From Chitinophaga arvensicola (GTDB taxonomy: Bacteria; Bacteroidota; Bacteroidia; Chitinophagales; Chitinophagaceae), in the NCBI RefSeq assembly GCF_900110835.1, contig NZ_FOJG01000002.1:958979-1022978 (forward strand): a DNA stretch of 64,000 bases, read 5' to 3'. A program made the translations under genes and the position numbers. Positions 38,452 through 46,967 of this stretch are shown one piece after another (position 1 is the first letter of the stretch; every line of letters starts with the position of its first letter). The notes beneath the pieces are model-generated. The model made no database searches. It was not told the origin of the DNA and was given only the letters and a program-made list of their open reading frames with translations.

Positions 38452-38633
38452 ACAAGCAAATTGAGTATAAAACAGCAGTCTGCATTCTCTATGAAGATAA
38501 AATTTTATTAGCTTATCTTGTTTCCGGAAGATATATTTATTCAATGGCGAACCATTTCGCTTTGTTCAAACGGCAGATGCAGACAATTATCCAGGTCAGC
38601 ATTATTATTTAACCCGAAAAACAAAAGATTGAT

Positions 38634-39275
38634 ATGAAACGCTCTTCAAAAGCAGCAGATATCCTGGCTCAAATCGATACTAAAACGAAGCTGGGCGACT
38701 TACGGAATATTGCAAAGGATATTAAAAAAGATCATGAACTGGCAATGGAATTATGGTCCACCGGGAAGTTTTTGCCCCGGCAACTGGCCATCCTGATTAT
38801 GGATAACAAACTGCTGTCCCAGGAGGTAATTAATAAACTGGATCAGGATATGCAGACTCACCCATTGGAGGAACAAAACCAGTTAACCGATTGGCTCATG
38901 GCCAATCAGCTCACCAAAAACAAAAACACCATTACACTGATCCAATCCTGGGAAAATAGTCCATCTTCCGTTCAGAGGCGGATCTTCTGGTACTATCAGG
39001 GGCGTCTGCGCTGGATGGGGCAAACGCCTCCCTCCGACAATGAAGCGTTATTATCTAAAATTGAAAACCAGATCCAACAGGAAGAACCGGAAGTTCAATG
39101 GGCCATGAACTTCACAGCAGGCTGGATTGGCATTTACGACAAAAAGTATCGCAATCGTTGTATTACACTTGGAGAAAAAACAGGTCTTTACAAAGGTCAG
39201 ATGGTATCCAAAGGATGTACACCGGATTATTTACCCGAGTTCATTACCATTGAAAGCAACAAGCGAAATTTATGA
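38634..39275 (+). CDS. DNA alkylation repair protein (AlkD-like HEAT fold)
   Basis: 213 aa: LGDLRNIAKDIKKDHELAME, LAILIMDNKLLSQEVINKLD and EVQWAMNFTAGWIGI match the DNA_alkylation family of superhelical repeats. Expected to excise or sense N3/N7-alkylated bases, but the key catalytic Asp cannot be placed with confidence, and some members only bind DNA. Close to DinB, forming a possible electrophile-defence neighbourhood. An untranslated stretch of about 480 bp follows. Confidence 0.85.
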   Translation: MKRSSKAADILAQIDTKTKLGDLRNIAKDIKKDHELAMELWSTGKFLPRQLAILIMDNKLLSQEVINKLDQDMQTHPLEEQNQLTDWLMANQLTKNKNTITLIQSWENSPSSVQRRIFWYYQGRLRWMGQTPPSDNEALLSKIENQIQQEEPEVQWAMNFTAGWIGIYDKKYRNRCITLGEKTGLYKGQMVSKGCTPDYLPEFITIESNKRNL

Positions 39276-39753
39276 TTCTGTAGCCGCCAACCGGACGACC
39301 AACATACGCATACCCGCTGCCGGAGGGCCTGATACCAGCCCCCAATAGCACCAACACAAATATCCGGCTCTTAAATATTCCCCCAGCCCTCACAAGATAA
39401 TCTACCGGCCTGCTGTCCTCCTAATTCCCTGCCTGAATGCGGTGGCTTAAACCAGTTTACGATTTCCCGGGCATCATCATTGCGCCGCAATCCGTTGGTC
39501 ATCCATCCCGGATAACCGCATTTTTTTGCAGTCAGCGATGATCTTAAGCAACGGGATTCTCAGGCCCATGGCTCTATTTACAATAATTTACAAAGTTTAC
39601 ATTTCAATTTACAACCCGGATCCCTTCCAACTGAAAGGATCAAAGTAGTTTCGCTGTATCAAACTTTAATAGGTTATGAAAAATAAAAGAGATGCCTTAA
39701 GCGGATATAATTTATCAGGAGACAGATCTATGTTAATTAAAACTACAAAAAAC
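39276..39753. other. Intergenic stretch with phased TTTACA repeats
   Basis: No convincing gene. Four TTTACA direct repeats lie at 39577, 39587, 39596 and 39608 (9-12 bp apart, roughly one helical turn), about 145-175 bp before the next gene. On the minus strand about 39380-39530 there is a short open stretch (motif NDDAREIVNWFKPPHSG) that could be a gene remnant. Confidence 0.35.
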
Positions 39754-40296
39754 ATGAAAAAAGTTATTTATGCACTGATCTTACCGCTGGTGGTGGTAGG
39801 CGGACTAGTATTCGCTAATCGCGAAATCAAAAATGAAAATGCTAAAAAAACAATCCCAAAACCTCTTTCTGCGGCAGAAATGAAAGCTGAAAGGGAAAAA
39901 TGGGAGGCTACCCCTGCAGGTATCATGTTCAAAAACTGGGAAGTGTCTCCCGAAGGTAGAAAAGTGCTTGCCCGCGCTGCTAATATAAGCAAGCCTGTAA
40001 GAGATTTTACCAATATGGAGGCTGTTGTAACGGATCTTTCCCTGCCGCCGGGCTCAAGATTAGGTTTCGGAGTGATGGCCAGGATTAATGGCGAAGATTA
40101 TATTCTCAGCTTTGGGCTGGAACAATCCAATGAATTTAAGCAATTGCATAGCCTGAAAGTAAACGACAAGATAACTATAAAAAGCCGTGGCGTATCGTAT
40201 GCCCCCAAGTATTCATATCCAATAGTATCGGGCGACTATGTAGAACGGGATAGTAAAATACTTTATAAACGTCCCCCTCACAAAGGTGGCTGCTAA
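39754..40296 (+). CDS. Secreted protein of unknown function
   Basis: 180 aa from the ATG at 39754, which directly precedes a signal peptide (MKKVIYALILPLVVVGGLVF); a longer frame from 39676 has a hydrophilic leader. The mature part has an alpha-helical start (AAEMKAEREKWEATPAGIMF) and then a beta-rich domain (YILSFGLEQSNEFKQLHSLK; LKVNDKITIKSRGVSYAPKY) ending in one cysteine. I do not recognise the family. Ends at a clear terminator; monocistronic. Confidence 0.75.
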   Translation: MKKVIYALILPLVVVGGLVFANREIKNENAKKTIPKPLSAAEMKAEREKWEATPAGIMFKNWEVSPEGRKVLARAANISKPVRDFTNMEAVVTDLSLPPGSRLGFGVMARINGEDYILSFGLEQSNEFKQLHSLKVNDKITIKSRGVSYAPKYSYPIVSGDYVERDSKILYKRPPHKGGC

Positions 40297-40324
40297 GGCG
40301 CCTCCTGGAACATTCTCCATAAAG

Positions 40325-40356
40325 CCGCATATATCATCCGGGATATATGCGGTTTT
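40325..40356. terminator. Bidirectional terminator
   Basis: CCGCATATATC, 6 nt, GATATATGCGG, extended by a G-T pair and A/T tracts on both sides. Lies between the convergent genes ending at 40296 and 40363. Confidence 0.9.
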
Positions 40357-40362
40357 ATAGTA

Positions 40363-40806
40363 TTATTCCACTTTCAGCGCTGCTTCAATCCGTTCCAGCA
40401 TGACTTCGTTGCCCGGATACGAAGTAAATTGCTGTTTTAGTACACCTTGCCGGTCAAATATCAGGTAACTGGGTATGCCGTTGAACTTAAAGTTCTCCAG
40501 CAGATGCCTCCACTCTCCCTCCGTCACATAATACTGTTGCCCTCCGATACCCTGAATATACTTTTCCCATAGTTTTTTAGGTGATGAAGGACTACTGATG
40601 TAAATAAATACCACCTCCTTATCTGTAAGCTGCTTTTTCAAATTCCTGGATGCTTTAAAGGCTTCCAGACAAGGCACACACCAGGTAGCCCAGAAGTCAA
40701 CAATAACAGCCTTTCCTTTATATCTGGACACAATAGCGCTCATCAGTTTTTCGGGAGATACCTCCGGCGTACTGTTAACCACCATTGTCTCTTTTAATTG
40801 GGACAC
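40363..40806 (-). pseudogene. TlpA-like thioredoxin domain, 3' part of a frameshifted gene
   Basis: 147 residues from a GTG that is probably not a true start. The thioredoxin fold is intact: VIVDFWATWCVPCLEAFKAS with the CxxC redox pair and the cis-proline block FNGIPSYLIFD. In Bacteroidota this domain normally ends a single long secreted protein whose N-terminal half matches the gene just upstream (40794-41873). The frame reads back as ARNQDIIEVSQLKETMVV, joining the end of the upstream frame (GGDLEKIL) after a one-base shift near 40815-40860. Without the upstream half it has no signal peptide and would stay in the cytoplasm. Confidence 0.7.
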
Positions 40807-41873
40807 TTCGATGATGTCCTGGTTTCTTGCGGAAGTATCTTCTCTAAATCCCCGCCTTTACAATAATCCTTGATATTTCTGATCTGCTTTGCCGTTAATG
40901 CTGCTAGTTCCAGTTCAAATTGCATCGCGTACGCATTGCTGATAAGCATATCATAGAACAATCCCTGATCTGATCCCATCAGCTGCCCCAGTATGCCTTT
41001 TATCGTTTTCGTCCATTCACGGACCGGCGTATCCCCGATACGCGGGATATTTAACACACTATTTCTTAATAACTCCTGCGTAAATGTCGGGTAAGAAAAG
41101 CAATACAGGTATAAAGGATTATTCAGGTCCAGGTCCTTCAGGAAGGAATAATCACCGCGAACAGGGTGCTTTATGACTGCACTATCCGGCATCTTATGAT
41201 TATTCGTATTCCTGTAATTCAACACCATTTCAGTGCGGTAATCGAATACATGATTATAATACACCGCCAGCCAATAATCCTTGAATACGATGTCTTTCAT
41301 CCTCTCAGATAAAAGAGGTGGCTGATTCAGCAAGCCACGTTTCCGATCCAAAACATGATTTGTATGATCTATAAATGCGCTATAATCTTTGTTATATAAG
41401 GGAGATACCGGCTTATTGGATCTCTCATTGATCATATCATTAAACTTGTCCAGACTCGTGATAAGTTCTTCCTCAGTAAATCCGGCATTATCACTGGTCG
41501 TTATTTTATTAATCACACCATCATTACCATATTTGAATGAGATGTTGTTTTCCCGGCCGTTTTTCAGGAAAACAATCACCTGGTTATTAATATCTATATC
41601 GGTGCTGACAGCACATCTGTTGACATTTACTTCTGTGTTTACCTTTAATACAAAATGCCCGCTGGTATCGAGCAATGTCTTATACAAAGCAACTTCGCCT
41701 GTAAAAGGGTACGGAACTTTCAAAAACAACCATACACTGTCTTTCTTAATTGCTACCGGAATAGTTACTTCGCCACTTACGCGGACTGTACCAGCCTGCA
41801 GAACAGGCCCGCCGGATTGGGCGACAACAGCAAAAGGCCATAGAAGTAACAAAATAGTGCAGTACAGCTTCAT
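40794..41873 (-). pseudogene. TlpA-like protein disulfide reductase, 5' part of a frameshifted gene
   Basis: 359 residues from the ATG at 41873, chosen because it opens a signal peptide (YCTILLLLWPFAVVAQSG). The central part (about 40-340) is the long helical region typical of Bacteroidota TlpA-family proteins. The normal continuation into the thioredoxin domain is lost: after GGDLEKIL the frame runs into ten unrelated residues and stops, while the thioredoxin part continues in another frame and overlaps by 13 bp. A GGGG run and CTTCCGC lie in the transition. This is either a recent mutation or a sequencing error. Confidence 0.65.
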
Positions 41874-42081
41874 TTGAGTAATGACATGATGATAGTTAAA
41901 ATAGGAATAAATATCCAAACTTATTGAAGACGAAAAATATGATCTCCAATAAATTCTCAGTATTTGATTTAAATCCAAACAGTGCCAGTTGTAATCGGGT
42001 GTATATGCCCGGCATAACAACATTCTCAATTCCTATATGGCCTTTTACCCTAATAGCAGGTTAGCCATCAACTTAGAATTA

Positions 42082-42207
42082 CTATTCAACATGCTGCTTT
42101 AAACTCAACCCATCTAAATTCCTGGCGTAAAATAAATCCCTTACTGAATCACCCTCGAAGCGAATGGTTGTAGAATCATCTATTCTCCATCCTGACAATT
42201 TATTCAT
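42082..42207 (-). other. Short open frame or gene remnant, 41 codons
   Basis: ATG at 42207 to TAG at 42082. The translation (WRIDDSTTIRFEGDSVRDLF in its middle) looks protein-like and ends cleanly. It may be the surviving 3' end of a lost gene or a small protein. Otherwise the gap 41874-42281 shows no gene. Confidence 0.3.
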
Positions 42208-42281
42208 CTAAATGCCGGTAAAAGAAGAAGTCATAAGAAAAAAGACCAATAGATACAATATTATCCGCATAAACTCCCAAT

Positions 42282-42830
42282 TTAAGTGTTTTGCCTTTTC
42301 CGATGCTGTTCTAAAACGCCTAAAACATAATATCCTGGAAAACCTTTAGATTTTAACCATTCTACAGCTGCTTTATCATAAAGCAAAATTTGGTCGGCCA
42401 GATATTCGGCTATCCCGTCACCCAGACTAAAACGATAAGCCCATTCAAACAAAACATTGCTTTTTTCTTTTTCAAAAGCGCTTTTCTGCATTTGAAAAGC
42501 CAGTCTTTTTTCAATAGGCTTTAAATCATCATCAACGCCAAAATACCACTCAGCAATATGAAGAATTTTACCTGCAAAAAAGAGGTACTCCGCATTATCA
42601 GAAAACTTCTTATAAGATTTCTCAAAATAATATCCTAATACTTTTGCAAAGTAATCGTGATCCGATTCAGGATAGTCTTCCTCCACCAAAATATTATGCA
42701 GCAAATAAATTATACTTATGTAAACTTCGGCCTGATCCGGATTGTCATCAATAACTTGCTGCATGAAAACAGTAGCCGATTTCCAGTCTTTGTTCCGCTC
42801 TAATTGTTCCAAATGCACTTTCCAATTCAT
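42282..42830 (-). CDS. Helical-repeat (TPR-like) cytoplasmic protein
   Basis: 182 aa, no signal peptide, acidic. Helices pair up as in TPR proteins (LERNKDWKSATVFMQQVIDD; SDNAEYLFFAGKILHIAEWY; FEKEKSNVLFEWAYRFSLGD). Small proteins of this style are sometimes immunity partners of polymorphic toxins, but no toxin adjoins it. Function not recognised. Codon use and AT content differ slightly from the sugar operons. Confidence 0.7.
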   Translation of the reverse strand: MNWKVHLEQLERNKDWKSATVFMQQVIDDNPDQAEVYISIIYLLHNILVEEDYPESDHDYFAKVLGYYFEKSYKKFSDNAEYLFFAGKILHIAEWYFGVDDDLKPIEKRLAFQMQKSAFEKEKSNVLFEWAYRFSLGDGIAEYLADQILLYDKAAVEWLKSKGFPGYYVLGVLEQHRKRQNT

Positions 42831-43023
42831 ATAATTATATATTAAGGGATAAACATTGTACTCAACACCCTATCTCATGAACACGGAGTTTGTCTGCTAA
42901 GAAAGCTAAATTATTGATTGAATGTGAAGATGTGAAATACTTAACTCTGGATCGTACATCACAAGCCACACCGCATCATGAATAAAAGAGGCGAAGTTAA
43001 ATGAACTTTTACGTCAAAAACAA

Positions 43024-43055
43024 AAGGGCGCCTCCATCATTATAGAGGCGCCCTT
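43024..43055 (-). terminator. Terminator of the ECF-SusCD operon
   Basis: AAGGGCGCCTC and its complement, an 11-bp stem with a 10-nt loop, followed on the minus strand by TTTTGTTTTT. It lies 26 bp after the esterase stop. Confidence 0.92.
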
Positions 43056-43080
43056 CCTATTTCAGCTACTACATCTAACA

Positions 43081-44250
43081 CTATTCCTTTTCAAAACGGA
43101 CCTCCGCCAGTTTCGACAGGTTGCCCGATACTGCTTTCACCACCAGCACACCCGCTTTAGGTTTGCCACCGGCTTTTATATTAATGGTTCTGCCATTCAA
43201 CGTGGCGGTAAAACCCGAAGGAACGGTTAAGATCTCCAGAGAAGCGTTACCGGAAGCACGCACCTGTACCTGATAGCTGCTCCCTGCTACATAATTCACC
43301 ATATCTTTTTCCACACCTAGATAGAGTCCCTGCTGTTTGTTCAATGGGTTATCCCGCATAAAGCCCCACATCAGCGGGAGGATGGTGCCCCAGTGAATCC
43401 CATGCCCCGCCTGCTTAATGGCATACATTTCAATATTGCCGTTACCACCTTCCCAAACGGTAGGATAAGCAGTGTATTTATTATTCCTGATGGAGATGCT
43501 ATCCAGGTTCCGCGTGCTGTCTTTTACATAATAGCCGCCCACTTTGTCTGCCCAGGCGCGGATATTCTGTACTGCCGCACCAAAGTTAACGGTAGCATCC
43601 AGTATGCCGTTGAAACAGCGCACCGGCACTATCCGTGCAGGCGCAGTACCAAAATTCGCAAGCGTGTACTGCCCCGAAACCGGGCAAACAGCCGCAAATA
43701 CATCACTCATCGCCAACGCCAGCCGGAAAGAGAAAATAGCCCCGCTGGAATGTCCGCAGGCATAAATCCTGTTTTTATCAATTTCAGGTTTGGCAGTTTC
43801 AAAAAACGCCAGCATACCTTTTACAAACTGTACGTTGCGCGCACTGTCCTGCCAGTTTGCTTCTGTACCCGATTTTAATCCCACTGGAAACACGGCGATG
43901 AAGTTGGCTGTATCTGCCACCTGGTTCAGGAAATCATTTTCATAGATATGCATCAGCGAATCGGGCATCGGGTCCGGACCGGTGTAATTAATCGCCCCGT
44001 GGAAATTAAAGACCAGCGACACCGGCCGCGCAGTGGTCAGTGCCGATGGCATATAGTACAGGAAATAACGGTATCCCCGCTTTCCGTCTGCATAATTCAC
44101 CATAATACTATCCTTATGCAACCCTGTTTTTACAGCGGGTACCGGTTTTTCTACCGGGGTAATATCAGGAATACCGTCCAGGTCATTCTTACGCTTGGTA
44201 CATCCGGTTAACAGGATGCCCGCACATAACCATATCAATATATTTTTCAT
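43081..44250 (-). CDS. Lipoprotein esterase, PHB-depolymerase/feruloyl-esterase-like, with C-terminal Ig-like domain
   Basis: 389 aa. Lipobox AGILLTGCTK. The alpha/beta hydrolase core (about 50-300) has the oxyanion block SLVFNFHGAI, nucleophile elbow ACGHSSGAIFSFRLA and a late histidine in IKQAGHGIHWGT. An aspartate (FNGILDATVNFG) fits the acid. Residues about 305-389 form a small beta domain. CE1-like relatives cleave ester side-groups from plant polysaccharides or polyesters. Last gene of the six-gene operon, so it may de-esterify the SusCD substrate. Confidence 0.8.
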   Translation of the reverse strand: MKNILIWLCAGILLTGCTKRKNDLDGIPDITPVEKPVPAVKTGLHKDSIMVNYADGKRGYRYFLYYMPSALTTARPVSLVFNFHGAINYTGPDPMPDSLMHIYENDFLNQVADTANFIAVFPVGLKSGTEANWQDSARNVQFVKGMLAFFETAKPEIDKNRIYACGHSSGAIFSFRLALAMSDVFAAVCPVSGQYTLANFGTAPARIVPVRCFNGILDATVNFGAAVQNIRAWADKVGGYYVKDSTRNLDSISIRNNKYTAYPTVWEGGNGNIEMYAIKQAGHGIHWGTILPLMWGFMRDNPLNKQQGLYLGVEKDMVNYVAGSSYQVQVRASGNASLEILTVPSGFTATLNGRTINIKAGGKPKAGVLVVKAVSGNLSKLAEVRFEKE

Positions 44251-44293
44251 GTTGATGAAGTAATGTTAAAAAATCATGTTGTTGAAGATGGAC

Positions 44294-45481
44294 TTACAGC
44301 TTTTCCAGTTCGCTGATCGTCTTTTTTACATTTGCTTCCACCTTGGTAGTTTCTGCCAGCGACAATGCCTTTTGCGCAGCTGCCATGCCCTCTTCCTTTT
44401 TGCGGAGCGACACACATATCTGCGACAGCGTGCTTTGTGTACTATAATCATCCGGACTGATGGCTACCGCCTGCCTGGCCAGCTGATAGGCCGCTTCCCA
44501 GGTGGCCGGATCTCCCATACCGCGCCGATGCGCTGCACGCGCCAGGAACGACAGTTTTTCTGCATCATACCGGAGCAAGCCGGTACGTGCTTTGGCTGCC
44601 AGCGTCACATACTCCGCGTACTGTTTTTTGTACAGGTAATACTCCACTTCCGACATCACTGCCTGCTTCTGCATGCCCGTATCTGCGGAGGTTTTAAAAT
44701 AATTCAGTCTTTCCCGGAAACCTTTATCATCACCCGACCGCATAGTGGCATACAACTTATACTGGAGCATACGTTGCTTCAGGGAATCGAGTTTGCCTGC
44801 ACTGGCCACCCCTTTAAATAAGCCGGTATTTTGCAGGAAGTATTTTCCCAGTCGATCATCTTCACTGTGTCCCAGTTCACTGATTACTTTTAAACCCAGG
44901 GCAGTAGCCAGTTGCGACTCCGGCATATCACGTACCAACCCCTCGCCTATTTCATCGGCGAGCCGTGCATCAGTATTCTTTAAGCCCAGGTAGTAATTCA
45001 TGAGGAAAGGAAGATCGCGGCGCCCTGCCGCATATTCCTTTTGCATGTTAGGAAAACTCAGCTTCGGATCTGCTGCCCGTTGTGCTTCGGCTATAAAATT
45101 ATCCGCTTCCATACGGCCGCCGGAACGGTGAATAATAACCCCTTTTTCATCTATAAAAAGATAGGTGGGAAAGGAAGTCACCTTATATTCATTCCTGATG
45201 GCAACGCCCTCCCCTTTTTCCATATCAAAGCGCGCATTGATAAAATGCCCGTTGTAAAAGGTGGCTACTTTAGGATCTACAAACACGTTTTTATCCATCC
45301 ACCTGCAGGGACCACACCAACTGGTGAAGCAATCGATAAATACCGGCTTCTTTTCCTTTGCGGCCAGCGCTTTCAGTTCGCTTAACGCCAGCGGGCGGAA
45401 GGCTATTTCATTTTGTGCGGCTGCGTGTAAGGGCAACAGCAGGGCAAAACAAGCTCCTATTATGCTAAAAATATTTTTCAT
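44294..45481 (-). CDS. Secreted thioredoxin-fold protein with helical C-terminal repeat region
   Basis: 395 aa from the ATG at 45481 (signal IIGACFALLLPLHAAAQ); the frame to 45505 needs a TTG start. The thioredoxin domain (about 30-140) has PVFIDCFTSWCGPCRWMDKN and cis-Pro block TSFPTYLFID. Residues about 150-395 are TPR-like helices, probably for protein contact. Twenty-four bp after SusD and 43 bp before the esterase. Thiol proteins of this type recur downstream of SusD in Chitinophaga-like operons; the client is unknown. Confidence 0.87.
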   Translation of the reverse strand: MKNIFSIIGACFALLLPLHAAAQNEIAFRPLALSELKALAAKEKKPVFIDCFTSWCGPCRWMDKNVFVDPKVATFYNGHFINARFDMEKGEGVAIRNEYKVTSFPTYLFIDEKGVIIHRSGGRMEADNFIAEAQRAADPKLSFPNMQKEYAAGRRDLPFLMNYYLGLKNTDARLADEIGEGLVRDMPESQLATALGLKVISELGHSEDDRLGKYFLQNTGLFKGVASAGKLDSLKQRMLQYKLYATMRSGDDKGFRERLNYFKTSADTGMQKQAVMSEVEYYLYKKQYAEYVTLAAKARTGLLRYDAEKLSFLARAAHRRGMGDPATWEAAYQLARQAVAISPDDYSTQSTLSQICVSLRKKEEGMAAAQKALSLAETTKVEANVKKTISELEKL

Positions 45482-45505
45482 CTGTAATGTTTTATCGGGT
45501 GACAA

Positions 45506-46957
45506 TTACCGCTCATACACCGGCATGGTGGCGTTAAGTTCCAGTACCTTTGGCGGCACCGGCAGAATATATCTTTTATCATTTGGCGGCAAACTGAATG
45601 TCTCCGTGCCTTGCTTATGCACAATCGTTCTGGCAAAACGCGGTTCTTTGTTCAGCCGCTTCAGATCGATGAGACGTGTGTTGTCGCTGTAGCATAACTC
45701 CCGCTGCCTTTCGTCGAGCGCTATTACCAGCGCTTCGTCAGCTGTAGCAGCGGTTAAATCCACGTGATTCCGGATCCGTTTACTACGCAGGGCATTGATA
45801 TAGTTCAGCGCCGCATCCTTCTGACCCAGTCGTGCTTCGCACTCACCGGCAATCAGGTAAAGTTCAGGCGTACCGAGGCCGATGTTAAAGTCGATATACG
45901 GTGCATACAATACCCGGCCCGGAAACTGGATTTCCCTGGTAGAAAAGTTGGCTTTCCCGTTGCAGAAAAACAATTCCATTCGTTTATCCACTGCCGTAGC
46001 CGGCAGATTTTTTTCAAATACGGATAGTATTTCCGGAGAAGCATACACTTCCGCATTCACGCTGCCCATAGACATACCGGCCAATCGTACCCAGATATCT
46101 TCCGGATGATCCTGCGGAGCAGGGAATACTACTGTATTATCCGACGCCAGGCACACACGGCCATAGGTGGTGCCGGTTTTGGTGGTGTACAGGTTATAAT
46201 CCAGCAGCGTATTCTTCAGGTTGAGCGCTTCCTTTGCATTTTTCAGGGCATTGGCATAATCTCCCATATATAGGTACATGCGGCTCAGAAAAGCAAAGCC
46301 GATGCTCTTGCTCGGATAGAAAACATGTCTCGCTTTTTCAGGCAGATCGGGCAGGCTCTCTTCCAGGTCTTTCCGGATCTGGTCATATACTTCCGCTACC
46401 GTATTGCGTTTATAGGTTTCATTGATATCCCCTTCCTTGACGATGGGTACACCCAGGTCATTTTTGGCGGTTTGCGGATCGTAATGCGCTGCATAGGCAT
46501 TCACCAGCGTCAGCAGCTCATAGGCACGTCCGAGTAAAGCCACTGCTTTCAGTTCACGTTTATCCTTGTCCGTAGCATCCGGTACCTTCATCACGTTATT
46601 GATCACTACGTTGTAGGTAAACATATGAGAATAGGCGGTTTCCCATATTACATCCGATTCGCCGGGCAGAAAAATGGCCCCGCCCTGAAATGAGTACAGA
46701 TTTTTCTTCACTGCCGGCAGCCGGGAGTATTCGGCCCCTTTAACAGGATCGCCCTTCACACCGATCGACACTTCATCCGTTAAGTAAGCCGGATAGGCCG
46801 AGGAAACCCTGATGAGGTACTGGTCGTTCAACAGCTTTGCGTAATCTTCATAAAACTCAGGAATGGAATATCCTTTTGGCTTTATATCCAGGAATTTATT
46901 GCAGGAAGTAAACAGGAGTACTGCCACACTTATCAATGAGATCGTTATTTTTTTCAT
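45506..46957 (-). CDS. SusD/RagB-family lipoprotein
   Basis: 483 aa surface lipoprotein partner of the adjacent SusC. Signal/lipobox LISVAVLLFTSCNKFLDIKP is followed by KGYSIPEFYEDYAKLLND. TPR-like helices carry VALLGRAYELLTLVNAYAAH, and the C-terminal block LALDERQRELCYSDNTRLID replaces the canonical RRERSxEL motif. This compact SusD is typical of the sigma/FecR-controlled type. Ten bp after the SusC stop. Confidence 0.94.
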   Translation of the reverse strand: MKKITISLISVAVLLFTSCNKFLDIKPKGYSIPEFYEDYAKLLNDQYLIRVSSAYPAYLTDEVSIGVKGDPVKGAEYSRLPAVKKNLYSFQGGAIFLPGESDVIWETAYSHMFTYNVVINNVMKVPDATDKDKRELKAVALLGRAYELLTLVNAYAAHYDPQTAKNDLGVPIVKEGDINETYKRNTVAEVYDQIRKDLEESLPDLPEKARHVFYPSKSIGFAFLSRMYLYMGDYANALKNAKEALNLKNTLLDYNLYTTKTGTTYGRVCLASDNTVVFPAPQDHPEDIWVRLAGMSMGSVNAEVYASPEILSVFEKNLPATAVDKRMELFFCNGKANFSTREIQFPGRVLYAPYIDFNIGLGTPELYLIAGECEARLGQKDAALNYINALRSKRIRNHVDLTAATADEALVIALDERQRELCYSDNTRLIDLKRLNKEPRFARTIVHKQGTETFSLPPNDKRYILPVPPKVLELNATMPVYER

Positions 46958-46967
46958 ACCTGTAAGT

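Noticed and set aside
44276..44821. 181-codon plus-strand open frame
   Set aside because: Antisense to the thioredoxin-family gene, which has WCGPC and a signal peptide.
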